Assembly (NCBI GenBank): GCA_037179335.1 | Contig: JAKZHN010000004.1 | Span: 496,001 to 560,000, forward strand | Reading direction: 5' to 3' | From: Cyclaneusma minus | Lineage: Eukaryota > Ascomycota > Leotiomycetes > Marthamycetales > Marthamycetaceae | DNA: 64,000 bases | Shown here: in pieces, positions 1 to 11,983 of the stretch | Position numbering within the stretch: the stretch's first letter is position 1 | How the letters are laid out: every line of letters starts with the position of its first letter | Notes under the pieces: model-generated | What the model was told of the DNA's origin: nothing | Databases searched by the model: none | What the model saw: only the letters and a program-made list of their open reading frames with translations | Position numbers and translations under genes: made by a program

Positions 1-1
1 C

Positions 2-1242
2 AAGAAACCGAGCGCCCCGAAGAAACCGGGCTCTCCTAGTAAAGGGAAGAACCCCGCGGATTCGACATATAAAGTGGGCAAATCGAGTCCTAAAAAGAAG
101 AACGGTAAAGACATCGCTGGGCCCGACTCGTCGGCATCTGAGGAAGATGTCGAAATGACTGGTGTCCCAGAGGAGAGACCGGAGACATCACATCCTCCAA
201 GCTCTGAAGACCCCAATCGTACTATAACAACTGCACACTCGGCCAGGGGCAAAAACTTGAAGGCGTTATGGGGTTACCAGGTGCACAGCACCGACGACAA
301 ACTCGAACCTGAAAAGTGGTTCCCCGGTCAGTTCATCGGCGTCGCGCACCATACCAATTGGCCCCACTGGGAAAAAGACTTTTTTCTTGCTACAAAGACA
401 ATCTGGGGCGATGTTCACACCAAATTCCGCAAGTTTGTGATCCTCGAGGTGATGCCGGATCACATTATTGCCCTTCCTACCCGAACCCATGGTGGTCAGG
501 GTTTGCACGCAGGCAAGAATGCAGTGGAATGGCTGCCTATTCGCGACGATCTAGACCAGATTGATGAATTGAGCGGACCGCTCAAAGCTACTCCGCGTAA
601 CAAAAAAGATCAGACACTATATGTTATTCGCGATCTCAAATTCGAGTATACGGACGACTATATGTCAGTTACGCACCCCGAGGCGTTCTTGAACTTCACG
701 CGTCCCCAGTACTTTCCCAATCAAATTGAGTGGGCCTCATTCGGCAGACTGACTAAAGACTCCTACCTCCTTCTCGTCAAGACTTGGAAAGCCCTCGTAA
801 ACAACACGTTTACCTACAACACGGCGAATTTGGAGCCAGAGGTGGTGGACCGGGAGCAGAAGAGGTACAGGAAGCAGCAGGTAAGCTAGCATTAGTTATG
901 TCATTTTAATATTTCGACCAGGCAGCCGACGAATGCTGTCATTTGAATAGATCATCGACTGACGACTTATTTTTGCAGAGAGATGAGGATGTTGCTAAGA
1001 GGAAAGCCGCGCGGGAAAAGGTAGACCAGGAGAACAGGGACCTCAATAAAAAGCGGGTGGAAGCAGCCAAGGAAAAGCAAAAGCTTGACGACGCCAAGAA
1101 GGCTGTGCCTAACTACGAGCAGGCACAGCAAGACGCATTTTTGGCTGAGAGAGCACGATTAAAAGAGGTCAAAAAGCAACAGCAGCAAAACCAAGGCGGC
1201 AATGGACGGAACAACCGAGGCGGCAATAATTCGAGGAGATAA
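2..1242 (+). CDS. DUF6590-like basic protein, 5'-partial (paralogue 1)
   Basis: Exons 2-880 and 979-1242 join in phase 0 across a 98-nt intron (donor GTAAGC, acceptor TTTTGCAG). The frame is open to the window edge, so the initiator lies just outside; the neighbouring paralogue suggests only a few residues are missing. About 380 residues are visible. The N-terminus is lysine/proline rich with SPKK-like motifs (K-S-S-P-K-K-K), which in other proteins bind DNA or act as nuclear localisation signals. The middle has a domain with W-F-P-G, F-R-K-F-V-I-L-E-V and a G-G-Q-G turn followed by a conserved R-D-D, resembling the fungal DUF6590 fold. The second exon is a charged coiled coil ending in an N/G/R-rich tail. 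The function is unknown. It aligns along its length with the next gene, so the two are a tandem duplication. The assignment to DUF6590 is from memory of the motif pattern and is tentative. Confidence 0.75.
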
Positions 1243-1844
1243 TGATGGGCGCGAGGGTTACATCTTGTTCTGACTGCTGTAAACTAATGATTTTAAATAG
1301 AATGTTATATGAAAGCTCCATTCACATACTTGAATTTGTTACAGACTTTCAATAACTAATGAGTAATGAGTAGCTATAAACTCATGTAGACAATATATTT
1401 ACACAATATCCTCCGGCCAGATATTCAACTTTTTAATGGTTTCGCCTCCGAAAATAGAAGAGATACTTTGCGGACTAATACTGATAGACATCAAAGATTG
1501 AACAGTGAACTAGTCACTAAGTTCAAAACCCCTTTGATATCTCTACATTTATCTGAAACAAAGAGTATTCATGGCTGAAAACAGCCAACTATCCATCTAA
1601 CACAAAGGCTGATGTTGAATGTGCATTGTTCTTTGCATTCCTCTCCTTGCCAAACCCATTTAAAGTCTGTTATTTCTCCTGTTCGAGTGGAAGAGGTACG
1701 TTAACTCGAGAATATAATTGCCTTTCGGCTTCAGCTTTTTTGATAAACCAAACTTTCAGTATCAACACTTCAAACACCAACATCAGTCACCAACTACATC
1801 ATTTCCCACAATATCATAAGCAGACAAAAGCCTTCACTTCAATC
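1243..1844. other. intergenic spacer between tandem paralogues
   Basis: This 600-bp stretch separates the stop of paralogue 1 from the ATG of paralogue 2. It presumably holds the terminator of the first gene and the promoter and leader of the second. The frame of paralogue 2 is open upstream to 1626, but there is no ATG there, so I read that part as 5' UTR. I see no other gene. Confidence 0.6.
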
Positions 1845-3086
1845 ATGTCTCCCAACAAGCCCGCGAACGCGGGCTCTCCGAACAAAAGCCCCAAGTCCGC
1901 GAAAGGCAAAATCAGCAAAGGGAGTCCTAAGAAGGGTGGGCAGCGGGGATTGAAGAAAACGATTCAAGCATTGGAAAAGAATGGGATTCTCCCTATTGCT
2001 ATTGAGGCTAGGAGCCGCGAAGATATCGAGATGCCTGATGTCGATGAATCGGGCTCCAATTCACCGGTCGTCAACCTCCCAACGCCCCAAGCACCGGGCG
2101 TCAACCTCCCAACAACGCCCCAAACACCGGGCGACAACCTCCCAACAATGCCCCAAACACCGGGCGTCAACACACCTGTGGGAGCAAACCAACAAGACCA
2201 ACTGAAGATCTTCGTTGAAAAGTACGGACTCGACTTCCATGAGAAGAAGGACTTCTGGCCTGGTCGGATAATTGGCCAGGTCGAAATAGTACCAGCCTAC
2301 AAGAACCAACCTGTTCTGGCGTATCCGCACATGATGGACACCCCCTGGGGTCGCTTGCTTGGTAAGGTCCGAAAATATGTGATAATGGAAGTTTGCCAGG
2401 ACCATGCAACCGTGCTGTATATTGCTACCAACAGCGGTCGTGGACTTAGTGGTAAACGCAAGAACACGAGCGAATTTGTAGCGATACGTGATGACCCCAA
2501 GTGGTTATCTCCGCGGCTCCAGAACATGCCGCGTTTTGCAGACAAGGACAAAATGCAAAGTGAATGCCCACCAGACGTCGACATCATCTGGGCTGCCCGT
2601 GAGTGGGAGTACAACGATGAAAAGAATAATAACTTTAAATGTATGCCTCAGAACGCTTATATCAACGTCAGGCGACCCACCTCACTTGAATTCAATACCC
2701 AAACGATGCATCTCGGCCGACTCGAGTATCCTGAGCTTCAAAGGTTGTGGAGAAGATGGATTAATCCTTTCCTCGGACCTGTCAATAACCTTCAGCCATT
2801 GAAACAGCCTGTCCAGCACGCCCTCACCGTTCCCGGCAAATTGAGGCTGGAATGGGCCAGGATGAATCAAGAAATGGAAAAGCAAAGGCAGAAGATGGAA
2901 GAAGAAAGGCAAAAGGAAAGGCAGAAGATGGCAGAAGAGCAGGCAAAGATGGAAGAAGAGCAGGCAGCAGAAAACAAAGAGGCGGATTTTCCTCCTTTTG
3001 GCAGACCTGCCACACCTAAGCCGCGAGAACAGGAGACGTACGCTCAAAGGGCGGCAAGGAATGCCGATTCCACGTCTCCTAAGTAG
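1845..3086 (+). CDS. DUF6590-like basic protein (paralogue 2)
   Basis: Single exon, 413 aa. The ATG at 1845 follows a CAATC context and gives an N-terminus (M-S-P-N-K, then repeated S-P-K/K-G-S-P-K-K blocks) that matches the visible start of paralogue 1; the frame is open further upstream but without an ATG. Order of parts: a basic SPKK-rich tail (about 1-45); an acidic/proline linker with three tandem P-T-x-P-Q-x-P-G repeats (about 75-110); a DUF6590-like domain (about 120-315) with F-W-P-G-R, V-R-K-Y-V-I-M-E-V and S-G-R-G-L followed by I-R-D-D; then a charged helix of Q-K-M-E-E-E type repeats (about 335-370). No catalytic residues are recognisable and the role is unknown. The basic tail and coiled coil suggest a nuclear or nucleic-acid-associated protein, but that is inference. 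Confidence 0.8.
   Translation: MSPNKPANAGSPNKSPKSAKGKISKGSPKKGGQRGLKKTIQALEKNGILPIAIEARSREDIEMPDVDESGSNSPVVNLPTPQAPGVNLPTTPQTPGDNLPTMPQTPGVNTPVGANQQDQLKIFVEKYGLDFHEKKDFWPGRIIGQVEIVPAYKNQPVLAYPHMMDTPWGRLLGKVRKYVIMEVCQDHATVLYIATNSGRGLSGKRKNTSEFVAIRDDPKWLSPRLQNMPRFADKDKMQSECPPDVDIIWAAREWEYNDEKNNNFKCMPQNAYINVRRPTSLEFNTQTMHLGRLEYPELQRLWRRWINPFLGPVNNLQPLKQPVQHALTVPGKLRLEWARMNQEMEKQRQKMEEERQKERQKMAEEQAKMEEEQAAENKEADFPPFGRPATPKPREQETYAQRAARNADSTSPK
2070..2165 (+). repeat. coding minisatellite, 3 units of 30-33 bp
   Basis: Three consecutive units (2070-2099, 2100-2132, 2133-2165) encode variants of V/D-N-L-P-T-x-P-Q-x-P-G. A fourth unit begins at 2166 and then diverges. The length differences are whole codons, so the frame is preserved. 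Paralogue 1 lacks this repeat. Confidence 0.85.
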
Positions 3087-4387
3087 CAAAAGAAATAATG
3101 GCATCTCGGTCCTGTAGAGTTGGTATTGTCACTGCCATGGATAGGCTAACTCGGGTGCTTGATTCGATTCGGGCCTAGTATTTATCTGACATCTTCAACT
3201 CACGCAACAGCCAAATTTTCTGGAACGAAAGATATATTCCCAACATACACTCGCAACACAATTAGGAGTCTTCACCTGAGAACTTATTTTCTTTCTGGTT
3301 GAGCGAATCGAAGGGGTTGACGCGGACGACGAGAAGAAACAATTGTGAATATGCAGGATTTGGCGGAAGATATATATGATTTGTCAACAGTTTTTTTTAT
3401 ATAGATGTTTATGTTCTCACTCATATAAATAATAACTGCAGAACGTTATAGGGAGAATAACTTATAATGACGCCGAACCCAACTCCCTTCTCCATTCCAC
3501 TTCTACCATAACTCACCTCTCTCCCAAAATCTAAATCACAACAATTGTGAATCCATCCATGTCTCGAGAAAAATGCATGATTGCCAAGTTCCCGACCCCC
3601 AAAATGGCTGCATGCACCGCTTCTGACCACCTCATTTTCATTTCTGGAGATGTAAATGGGCTTGAAGTTGAAAATAAACGAAGACATGTTTTTAACTTTT
3701 TGATAGCTCGAGAAATAGAATGTGGTCCATATTCTATAAAAAGCAAGGTTGCCAAGCGCAGATCCATCAAGATCAGCTCCACTCCCGCCGCACGTGGCAA
3801 CAGGGGTGCTGTTGTAGATTCCGATTCGTTCCCAAAAACCGGGAAATAGAAAAACATCAACATTGTTACGGATTCCAATGACAGAGCCACAGTAGTAAGA
3901 TCTAGATGTAGATATATATGATATACCGGTAGCTACCTTGCGTGTAGTGGTTTCGAGCAGTTCAACGGTCGAGATTCGCAACGCCAATGACGTCGGATGT
4001 TTCGGGTACATGCGGGAAGCTCGGCTAAGCGGTCATGTGATAGCGCCCCGCATTTTGCATCAGCTTCGGCGACGACAGCGAAGTCTGGAGGCGAGGAGTC
4101 ATTATTGCGAAATTTTTGCATATTCCACTCTCGACTGTTGAGCTCAGCTGTTTCGCCGTGTTTGAAGTTCTGGATACCGGAATTTTGATCTCTTTGTGAA
4201 GGACCAGGCGTGTCAAAAACTAAAGGCACCTGTGGTAAGTGATGGACTCGGATCGATGCCGTAACGGGGAAACATTAACGAGTGCTAGAGGTAAAGAATT
4301 ACAAAGCCGGGGTTGGAGCAAGGAGTGCTGCGACCAGGCGAGAAGGGTTTTATATGGTCTGTTGGTCTGGAGGCCTGATTCGGAGAA
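3087..4387. other. intergenic, no supportable gene
   Basis: This 1.3-kb gap lies between paralogue 2 and the transcription factor. It has overlapping short frames on both strands (the longest is 196 codons, minus strand, 3421-4011), but none shows a domain, a good start context or splice-supported extension. The last few hundred bases must include the promoter of the Zn2Cys6 gene. Confidence 0.5.
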
Positions 4388-7346
4388 ATGGCTTCCGCTC
4401 AAGCAAACCCGCCCGGCCCGAGTCATCATGCTCCGAGCAACAATGACAGTACGGAAGCGTCCCGCGAGCCAGTCTTGAAGCGACGACGTGTAGCCAAGGC
4501 CTGTCAAAACTGCCGGAATCAGAAGATCAAGGTGTGTCAGCCACGTGAGAGCTGGGTAAAAACATTCCCTTTTCTGGAATTGCCATCCTGACCTCACTTA
4601 GTGCAATGGCCGCCATCCCATATGTAGTCGCTGTGAGGGCTACGGTCATACCTGTATCTGGTCAGATGACAAACCCCGTCGGTCCCAAAGTAATGATATT
4701 CGGAACGGACGCGAAGACAGCAAAGCAGGGCCGTCTGTCGATGCGTTGACGAAGTCGGTCGAGCTTTATGAAAAGCTGGTACAAAGCATCCGACCCAAAC
4801 TTAACAACCCAGATCGAGCCACTGTCGATCTAACAGTATCGCATATCCGCCGGCAGCTACCCGAAGAACTGCAGCGCGCTGTAGTTGCCAGTACGCCTCA
4901 GAGCGACTCAGGCAGCTCCCCAGGAGAACTTCGCAGTCGAGCCGAGTCTAATGGACGCAGTGGCAATAAACAGCGCTACGTGGGCCAAGCATCAGATGTC
5001 TGGTTTGTGCATTCGGTTAAGGAAGTATTTCATGACGGTGGGCCGAGAGATAATACGATGGAGAACTATGATGGCGAGACGCCTGCTTGCGATCGGAGCG
5101 TGATACCGGGACTGCCGAGTAGAGAGCTTGCGGATAGCTATTTGGAGATTTACTTCAAGACGATTCATCTGGCTTATCCGTATATTAGTAGGCCGGTGTT
5201 TATGGAGAGGTATAAGAAGTTTTGGGATGAGGGAGCGATGGGGGACTCGGTGGAAGATTCGTGGCTTTCTCTGCTTTGTGAGTCTCTCTTTCTAGATGCC
5301 TTGAATGTTGCTGTTAATTCTTTTTCAGATACGCTGTTTGCTATTGGGGCTTACTACAACTCGTTCCCCCAGTCCGAAAATGCGCACAACGAGTCGTACT
5401 TCCAATTCTTCGACCAAGCTCTGTCACTTAGCGAATCGTTCATGACAGACTGCACTTTAGCCAATGTGCAGACATTACTGGCACAGTGCTTCTTCCTGCT
5501 AGCTACTGGTCAAACTGATAGGTTCGTCGTGCTCAATTTCGACGTACCCACTTCGGATGCTGAAACTAAGTGTATATAGATGTTGGAATACGCTCGGGCT
5601 GGCGATCCGCGTAGGACAAAGCATCGGTCTCTACATTGAAGACGGCCTCAAGCGCCCCGAAACAGGCGCCTCGCCCGAAAAGCGCGAAAACATGCGTCGA
5701 ACCTGGTTCTCCATGTACGTGCTCGACCGCCTAGTCGCTCTCCAACTAGGCCGCCCCGTCGCCATCCACGAGAGCGATTACTCCGTCAACCTCCCGTCAC
5801 GAGCCGCCGAATCAGTGTCTGGAGAAGACGATCCAGATACCTTGGGGTCGCTTAGCCATCCGTCCTCGACTGATTACTTTCTTGCTATTATCAAGTTCTC
5901 TTGGGTTATTGGTCAGGTGATTAAGGATTTGTATAGTCCGAGTCAGGTGGTGGAGATTAAGAGTGATGAGATGTTGGAGAGGACTGCGGCGCTGGATCGG
6001 ATATTGGCGGAGTGGAAGTTGGGGCTGCCGAGGCATTTGAGGTTTGATTTAGGACATACTTTTGAGAAGTCGATCATTTTTCGGAGACAGGTAAGTTTTG
6101 CGTCTCTTGTCATCTCGTGTTTGAACCTAGTCTACGCACGGCTTGATCCGGAGCACCTCACTTGGAAACTTGATCGCTTCCAGTGGTTAGGAGCTCTTCA
6201 GGGGCCCAGAATCATCTGCAATCAGTTAAGACGGTGTCAACTGCTTGAAGTGGTTTCGATACCTGCGATGCCTCACAGTTGAGTGCTCATCCGCAGACCT
6301 CAGGGACAGCATCTGGACTCTTTCCCAACCACGATATTATCTTCCATACTAGTTCTCACTAACACACCCCACAGCGCAACATGCTCGCCGTAAAATTCCA
6401 CCACCTCCGCTCCCTCATCCACCGCCCCTACCTCTGCCTCCCCTATCTCCAACGCCACAACCCATCCGTAATGTCCCTTTTGTCCCGCGCCTCACCCACC
6501 ATCAAATCCTTCGAATCCATCTGCGTATCCGAAGCACAAGCCTTCGCACACCGCCTCAACAATGTCTCCGACGTGCGGTCCTTGGTTTACGATTTCCCAT
6601 GGTGGCAAATGGTATCTTGTTTACTCTGCACCAGTAGTATATTATTGGTAGCTAGTGCCGGGATAGATAAGAATGAAGCGAAGGCGGAGGAGAGTGCGAT
6701 GTTGCTGAACGAGGATGCGGAGACTTGCTTGAAGGTTTTTGATGCGTTGAGTGTTAATAGTGGGGCGGCGAGGAGGGCGAGGGATATGATGACGGGGTTG
6801 AAGAGGATGAGGATACGCACTAGAAGTACGCTATTTTTTCTCCTTTTCCTTTCCCTATTGTATTCCCTACACAGGTTCTCTAATACTTGCATTATCCTCA
6901 AACGACGACAACTAATGAACACCACAGATCAATCCGCCGCCCCCTCCCCACACCACCAACAAAACACCCCATCCATCTCCCTCGCCACAGCCCCCCCGCC
7001 AGGGCCCCCATCACGAGATCTAACCAATCTCCCAACTCCCATCACATCAACAGCAAACATCCCTTCTCTTATAGAGCCGAATGACCCGAATCTCAAAGAT
7101 GCTTCCCAGCAGCATCCACAACAACAACAACAACAGCAGCAGCAGCAGTCGTTTGATTATCCTGGACTTAGCACGGAACCCATTTATTGGCAGGGCTGGC
7201 CGGGCGATTTGTCAGATGCGATGGCGTGGTCGGCGCAGTTTTTGGATCCGAATCAGATTTTGGACTTTGGTGTTGGTGAGGGAGGGGGGCAGGGGTTTGG
7301 GATGGCGCAGGGACCACAGGGGCCGGCAGCGGAGGGGCAGAGTTGA
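4388..7346 (+). CDS. Zn2Cys6 fungal-specific transcription factor
   Basis: Six exons: 4388-4531, 4602-5277, 5329-5521, 5580-6090, 6375-6825, 6928-7346, giving 797 aa. The first intron splits the zinc cluster; after splicing the cysteines fall at residues 39, 42, 49, 56, 59 and 66 (C-x2-C-x6-C-x6-C-x2-C-x6-C), the classic binuclear cluster, preceded by a basic K-R-R-R patch. The middle holds a Fungal_trans domain (PF04082-like), with A-Y-P-Y-I-S-R-P-V-F, L-L-Y-T-L-F-A-I-G-A created by splicing, and R-R-T-W-F-S-M-Y-V-L-D-R. The C-terminus has a ten-residue glutamine run. The 51-nt and 102-nt introns are multiples of three and remain open if unspliced. The 284-nt intron (6091-6374) is unusually long for this window, but its removal restores F-R-R-Q-R-N-M-L. 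It is a nuclear DNA-binding regulator; the target is not predictable from the sequence or its neighbours. Confidence 0.9.
7119..7148 (+). repeat. CAA/CAG polyglutamine tract
   Basis: Ten consecutive glutamine codons, mixed CAA then CAG, in the activation-domain-like C-terminus of the Zn2Cys6 protein. Such tracts vary in length between strains. Confidence 0.9.
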
Positions 7347-9029
7347 AAAGCTTGGGAGGTTGTTTGCCCTGTGTAAGAGGGAGGTTGAAGGGTGGAGGTG
7401 AGTGGGGGTTGGGGATTGTGTGTTTGTGTGTTTGTGGAGCATGGTCATTAGGCTGTCCGGTGTTTGTATATAGTAATTGGCTCAGTCGACTCGATACTGA
7501 TGGCCAGCGAGGAATCTTTGGTTCGGTGGCACTGTGTTACTTGTTCGGGGGCTGGGAAGGCAAACACTCTGCTCGATTCATTTTCGAAGATTCTGGGGAC
7601 ACTGCACAACAGTGTTGTGTTTCCCAGATGATCTAGCTACAGCTCTACAGGATACAGATGTCGAATTCGGGGACGGCAATCCTGCTATCATATGACCCCA
7701 TCTTCGAGCTGTGGATTGTTTGTTCCTCTTGAAGACAATTTTGAATTACGATAAAACCGCCATTCGGATCTGAGTTGTGCTTGGAGAGGAAGTTGGGCGC
7801 CAAATTAGGGGCCAGGTTGGCCCAGGGGAGGCTCCACATGACTAACACGTGGATGGTGATGCCGCAGCATTGGTAGAATACATGTACGTGGGCAAGGCAC
7901 GGATGGGTCACGATGGGGCCGACTGGACTGAAGTGACATCAATGCCTGAGGGATTCGGAAAGATGGCAGCACGGGGACGTTGACCCCGTGAGTGTGGGGA
8001 AGTGGAGAAGTGGAGAAGTGACTTCACATCATTGAACATATGGGTACATATATGTATGCCAACATAAATCAATGCCATGAGCCCCAGAAGTTTAGGCGCC
8101 CGAAGAACATAGTTACATAATTATGAAAAAAGCTGCAATAGGAAAACGTGTGTACCGGGTTGGAAAGATTCAATGTGGAAGGAGAAACCGGTTCGGAGAA
8201 GACATAAGCTTGAGGAAAAGCTTGAGAAGCCTGGATTTGTCACTTGATGACATGACATCTTGGGATGTTCTCGGCGTCTAGTCACAAGAACACATACGAG
8301 GATGACAAATCCGGGGAAAGCTTGGCATTGAGGCTGATCGAAATTGCTGCAGGTCTTGGAGGTGCTTGGGAGTTCTGGGCGTTAGGCTTGGAGTTTGGAC
8401 TGCTGGCCTTGGCGTTTCTGGGGACGGCAGTATGTGGTGACATGGGCCGAGAGTTCAATGGCAATTGGGAATGGGCTGGGGTGTCAGTGATACTGATGCA
8501 GATGTCGATGTCGATGAAAAATTGAAAATACATGTTACAAAAATGAGGCAAAGTCATCACTCATCGCGGATGCATAGCTTTCGAGAGTTTCGATGAGCTG
8601 TTGGCACAAATGACACATTGGTAGATGATTTTGCATTCATTTTTTTATTCCGAAGATTATTAAACCGACTTCCTCAAGCAATGCATCTCTCTCGTACTCT
8701 ACAAGTGACTCTGCAATGTAGCAGCGCCCCTATCCTCAGCTCCAGACTTCGCAAACTCGTCGTAATCCAAAATATGTAAAATACAGTTCCTCGAAACTAC
8801 ATAAGGGGGGTATCTATACAATGCAAAAAAAGGCAATCTCAAAAGAACAGAGAAGACCTCCCAAACCATTCCCCCCTTCCCCCACATGATCGTATAGAAA
8901 GAATGCATAATACCTCCTCAATCCTCATCAAAGCCGTTCCAAAAAAAAAGTGGTGATGATAACACACATCAGAATCGTAAGCAAGTCATAATCACACATC
9001 ACACACTCCCACAAACTCACAACACAAAC
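7347..9029. other. convergent intergenic region
   Basis: This 1.7-kb region lies between two convergent stop codons (Zn2Cys6 gene on plus, PH protein on minus). The frames in it are short (below 100 codons) and featureless, and both 3' UTRs must lie here. A small 9-10 bp direct repeat (gaagtggaga type) occurs near 7998-8020. Confidence 0.55.
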
Positions 9030-11983
9030 TCACAAAAACCCCCCCGCCCCACCAAACACCCCCACGCTCCCTCTCCACCCACACCGCTTCATCTGCATCT
9101 GCACCTGCGCCTGCGCCGCCCTCTCCTGCTCATCGCCCACCGACCCCGGAGTCGGCGGCGGGTTTCCGCCAAGGCCTCCATCTCTCAGCCCCATCCCCAA
9201 CCTGAGCCCACTACTCTGCCTCAACCTCGTCCTCCCACTCATCACATTCATCTCATCCGGCGTCACATCGGCCTCCAACTCATCACTCGCGTCCGTGCCC
9301 AAACTCTCGCGCCGACTATCTCTCCCCTCCTGAGTTGGCGCCGCCCACCCCCCTACCCCCTCCATCACGAAACTATCACGATTCGATTTCCGCTCTCGCG
9401 GACCCCACTTCTCCTCACTCTTACTCCTGTCCCTGCCGGATCCCTCAACCTCCCCTCCTCGCCCACCATTCGACGTATTCGAACCATTCGGAGGGTTCGA
9501 GGTATTGGTCTGCACAACCAACACACTACTCGAATTACTCAACCTCTTCGTAAACTCCTCAAAACTCAACCTCTTATCTCGTGTCGTCTTGCCCCTCCTG
9601 AGCGAACTGTTGTCTCCCATCTCCTTCTCTTCATGAATCGTCCCCGTCGGACTATCGCGCACGCTATCGCGCGAGATATGGCCTCGTGATGAGGAGATGA
9701 TCATACTCTGCGGCCTGCTCTTTTTGCGCGAGTGTCCACGGGTGGGTGATGAGGGACCCGATATCGTTGGCGTCAGCGCAGCGCTCTTTGTACTCACGAC
9801 AGACGGCCTTCGTCCCTTCTGGCTCTTCGGACGGCCCTTGCTATCTTTGCCTTTTTTCGCATCGGGGACAACATCCAAAAGCGGCGGGCTGGTTCGGCCG
9901 CTTGCTAAATACTGCAATGCGCGTGCAGCGGTGGGCGGAATGTCTTTCAAGCTCGGTGTCAACGTATCATCTTCGCCCAATTCATGTTTGCTCTTTGGAT
10001 GGGAGGAATGTTTCGTTGCTTTGGATACATTCGAAGGACGGCGTCGTGGCGAAGAGGTTTCTTTTGACGACGAGGCGCCGGAGTCGGTGCTGCTGTCGTC
10101 GCTGGATTCAAAGGTGCTGACGGGGGATTTCTTGACGCCCACGCTGGATGAAGATGATGAGGCGCCGCCGGAATGTTCTTCTTCGTCTTCCTCTGCAAGG
10201 TCCCAGGATTTACCAGGTTTTTTATGCGAGAGATTTGACTGGGCACGCCGTCGGCCGCTGGAAGAATATTTGCGGCTGCTGCTGGGGGCTTGCTTGGAGG
10301 CTTGTTCGTTGCTTCGCATCAGGGCTTCGAATTTGACGATGCTGGACAGTTGGCCGGAGGGGCTGTTGGGATCGACTTGTTTCAACGTGTCTTCGGGGAG
10401 GCGCTCGGAGCCGGGGATGTACTTCATTTGAAACGCACGGTCGAGGATGGATTCGCGCGGGATGGAGGGGATAGTGGGGATCGCGGAGGTGGTGCCGGCG
10501 GCGGAGGTGCAAGTGGATACGGAATTGCTGTTGCGGGTGTGATTGGAGAGGGCGGAGGAGCGGCCTTGGGCTGAGGTGCTGCCTTCGATGAAGCCGTCGA
10601 GAGGACTGTAGGCTCCGGGTAGAGTAGGTGCTGGAGATGGGAGGTCGACTGGGTGGACGCCGTTTTGGGCTAGGGGTGACATGATGGGGTAGATGATGGA
10701 GGCGTGCGAGGAAAGGTCACTGCGGCGAGATTTGAGTGAGGGAACTGGAGACATTAGAGATTCATCGCGAGACAGTTGCGAGTCGACATAATTGTTGCTT
10801 ATAGCGCGAATGGAGAGCTCAGGACGGCGATCGGCGGAACTTGTACCAGGGGCTGTGGGTGGTCGGCCGGCTTGGTTCGAGAAGGGATTTCGGAAGGAGG
10901 AAAGGACATTTGTTGCTGTTGCCAGGGGGCCCAGGGGCTCTCGTTCATGTGCATCGACCTCTAAATTGTTGTGTGGCCTTACCAGCTGCTCGATTGCAAG
11001 TTTCCATTCGTATAGACTGGGACTATCTTTTGCATCGCACCGAAAATAAACAGTTTTGGCTGACGATCCCCCTGAGGTACCGGAGAGACCTGCTGCACGA
11101 CTTGATCTTCGTTTCTGCAACTTGTCGGGCGGTGGCTCGGAATGCATGGATATTACGAGGGTAGGAAGAGTCGGACCGGATTTCTTGTATTGTGTCGTTT
11201 TCAACTCGCAAGACCTTATGGCAGATACTGAGATTTGGGAGACGGGTTCCGTATCAGTCTAAGTGAAAATGATTAGCCTTCTGACTTGACCTTTCCGAGG
11301 GTATGCGCACCTTTTGCTTGTATATGCTAATCCATGCCGAATGTGAAGCGGACTGAGAGGAATGTGTCGACTCAGCATCGTTGAGAAAAGACCTTCCGAC
11401 AGCTTGAGCAGAATTCTTCCGTCCGAATCGACTCAAAGCAGACGTATGGTGCATGTGGTGAATAGATCCGTTGTGGTGGGGAGTCGTCGAACCGAGAGTG
11501 ACATAGCGAGGCTGAAGAAGCAAAGCCGTTAGCTGACATCGGACTCACATTCGCAAAAGTCTCCTAATTACCTTCCACTGAGGCCGGCCAATAATTGTGC
11601 GGCTATCAGGGGGAACAAGCAAATGTCCCTCCATGATCGCTATCGGGCGCTCCTGACAGGACGCGCAGTAATGAAAAAAACGTTGTTGTGTTCCTCGGGG
11701 GACGTTCAGGAAGGCTGTTCGCGAACTCTGAGCTGAGGGACAGCAGTGTCACAGTATTCTCGTTGCGGCCGACACGCAAAATTTCACACAACAAGGAGAA
11801 TAGTCGAGATGGTCGGATCGGTCGTGGATTGGATTCCAGTGGTGGGCGGACCGTCGTTGCAAGGAGATTCGGTCTCGGGCAGGCTTCGAGAGCAAGGGCG
11901 GCCGAAGGATTCGGGATTGAAGATGGCCTCGCAGTCAAGTACCGGTCGAGTGCAGGAATGATGCTGGTCGCTGTGGTGGGTGG
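9030..11983 (-). CDS. PH-domain protein with long disordered tail
   Basis: Exons on the minus strand, 5' to 3': about 11983-11788, 11732-11572, 11511-11311 and 11258-9030; the introns are 52-60 nt with GT-AG ends. About 928 residues are visible. The most upstream exon has no ATG and follows an acceptor-like TTGATTGCAG, so an additional 5' exon carrying the start is expected beyond 11983 but I could not place it. The N-terminus reads S-R-T-A-F-L-N-V-P-R-G-T-Q-Q-R-F-F-H-Y-C. A pleckstrin-homology domain follows, opening with Q-W-K-P-R-Y-V-T-L-G and closing with the tryptophan helix S-L-Y-E-W-K-L-A-I-E-Q-L-V; the middle two introns cut this domain. PH domains usually bind phosphoinositides or partner proteins at membranes. 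The last 550 residues are Ser/Pro/Arg-rich, probably disordered and phosphorylated. I know no named homologue. Confidence 0.8.

Noticed and set aside
3421..4011. 196-codon minus-strand ORF
   Set aside because: No domain; it overlaps other frames of similar length on both strands, its composition looks like translated non-coding DNA, and no splice-supported extension was found.
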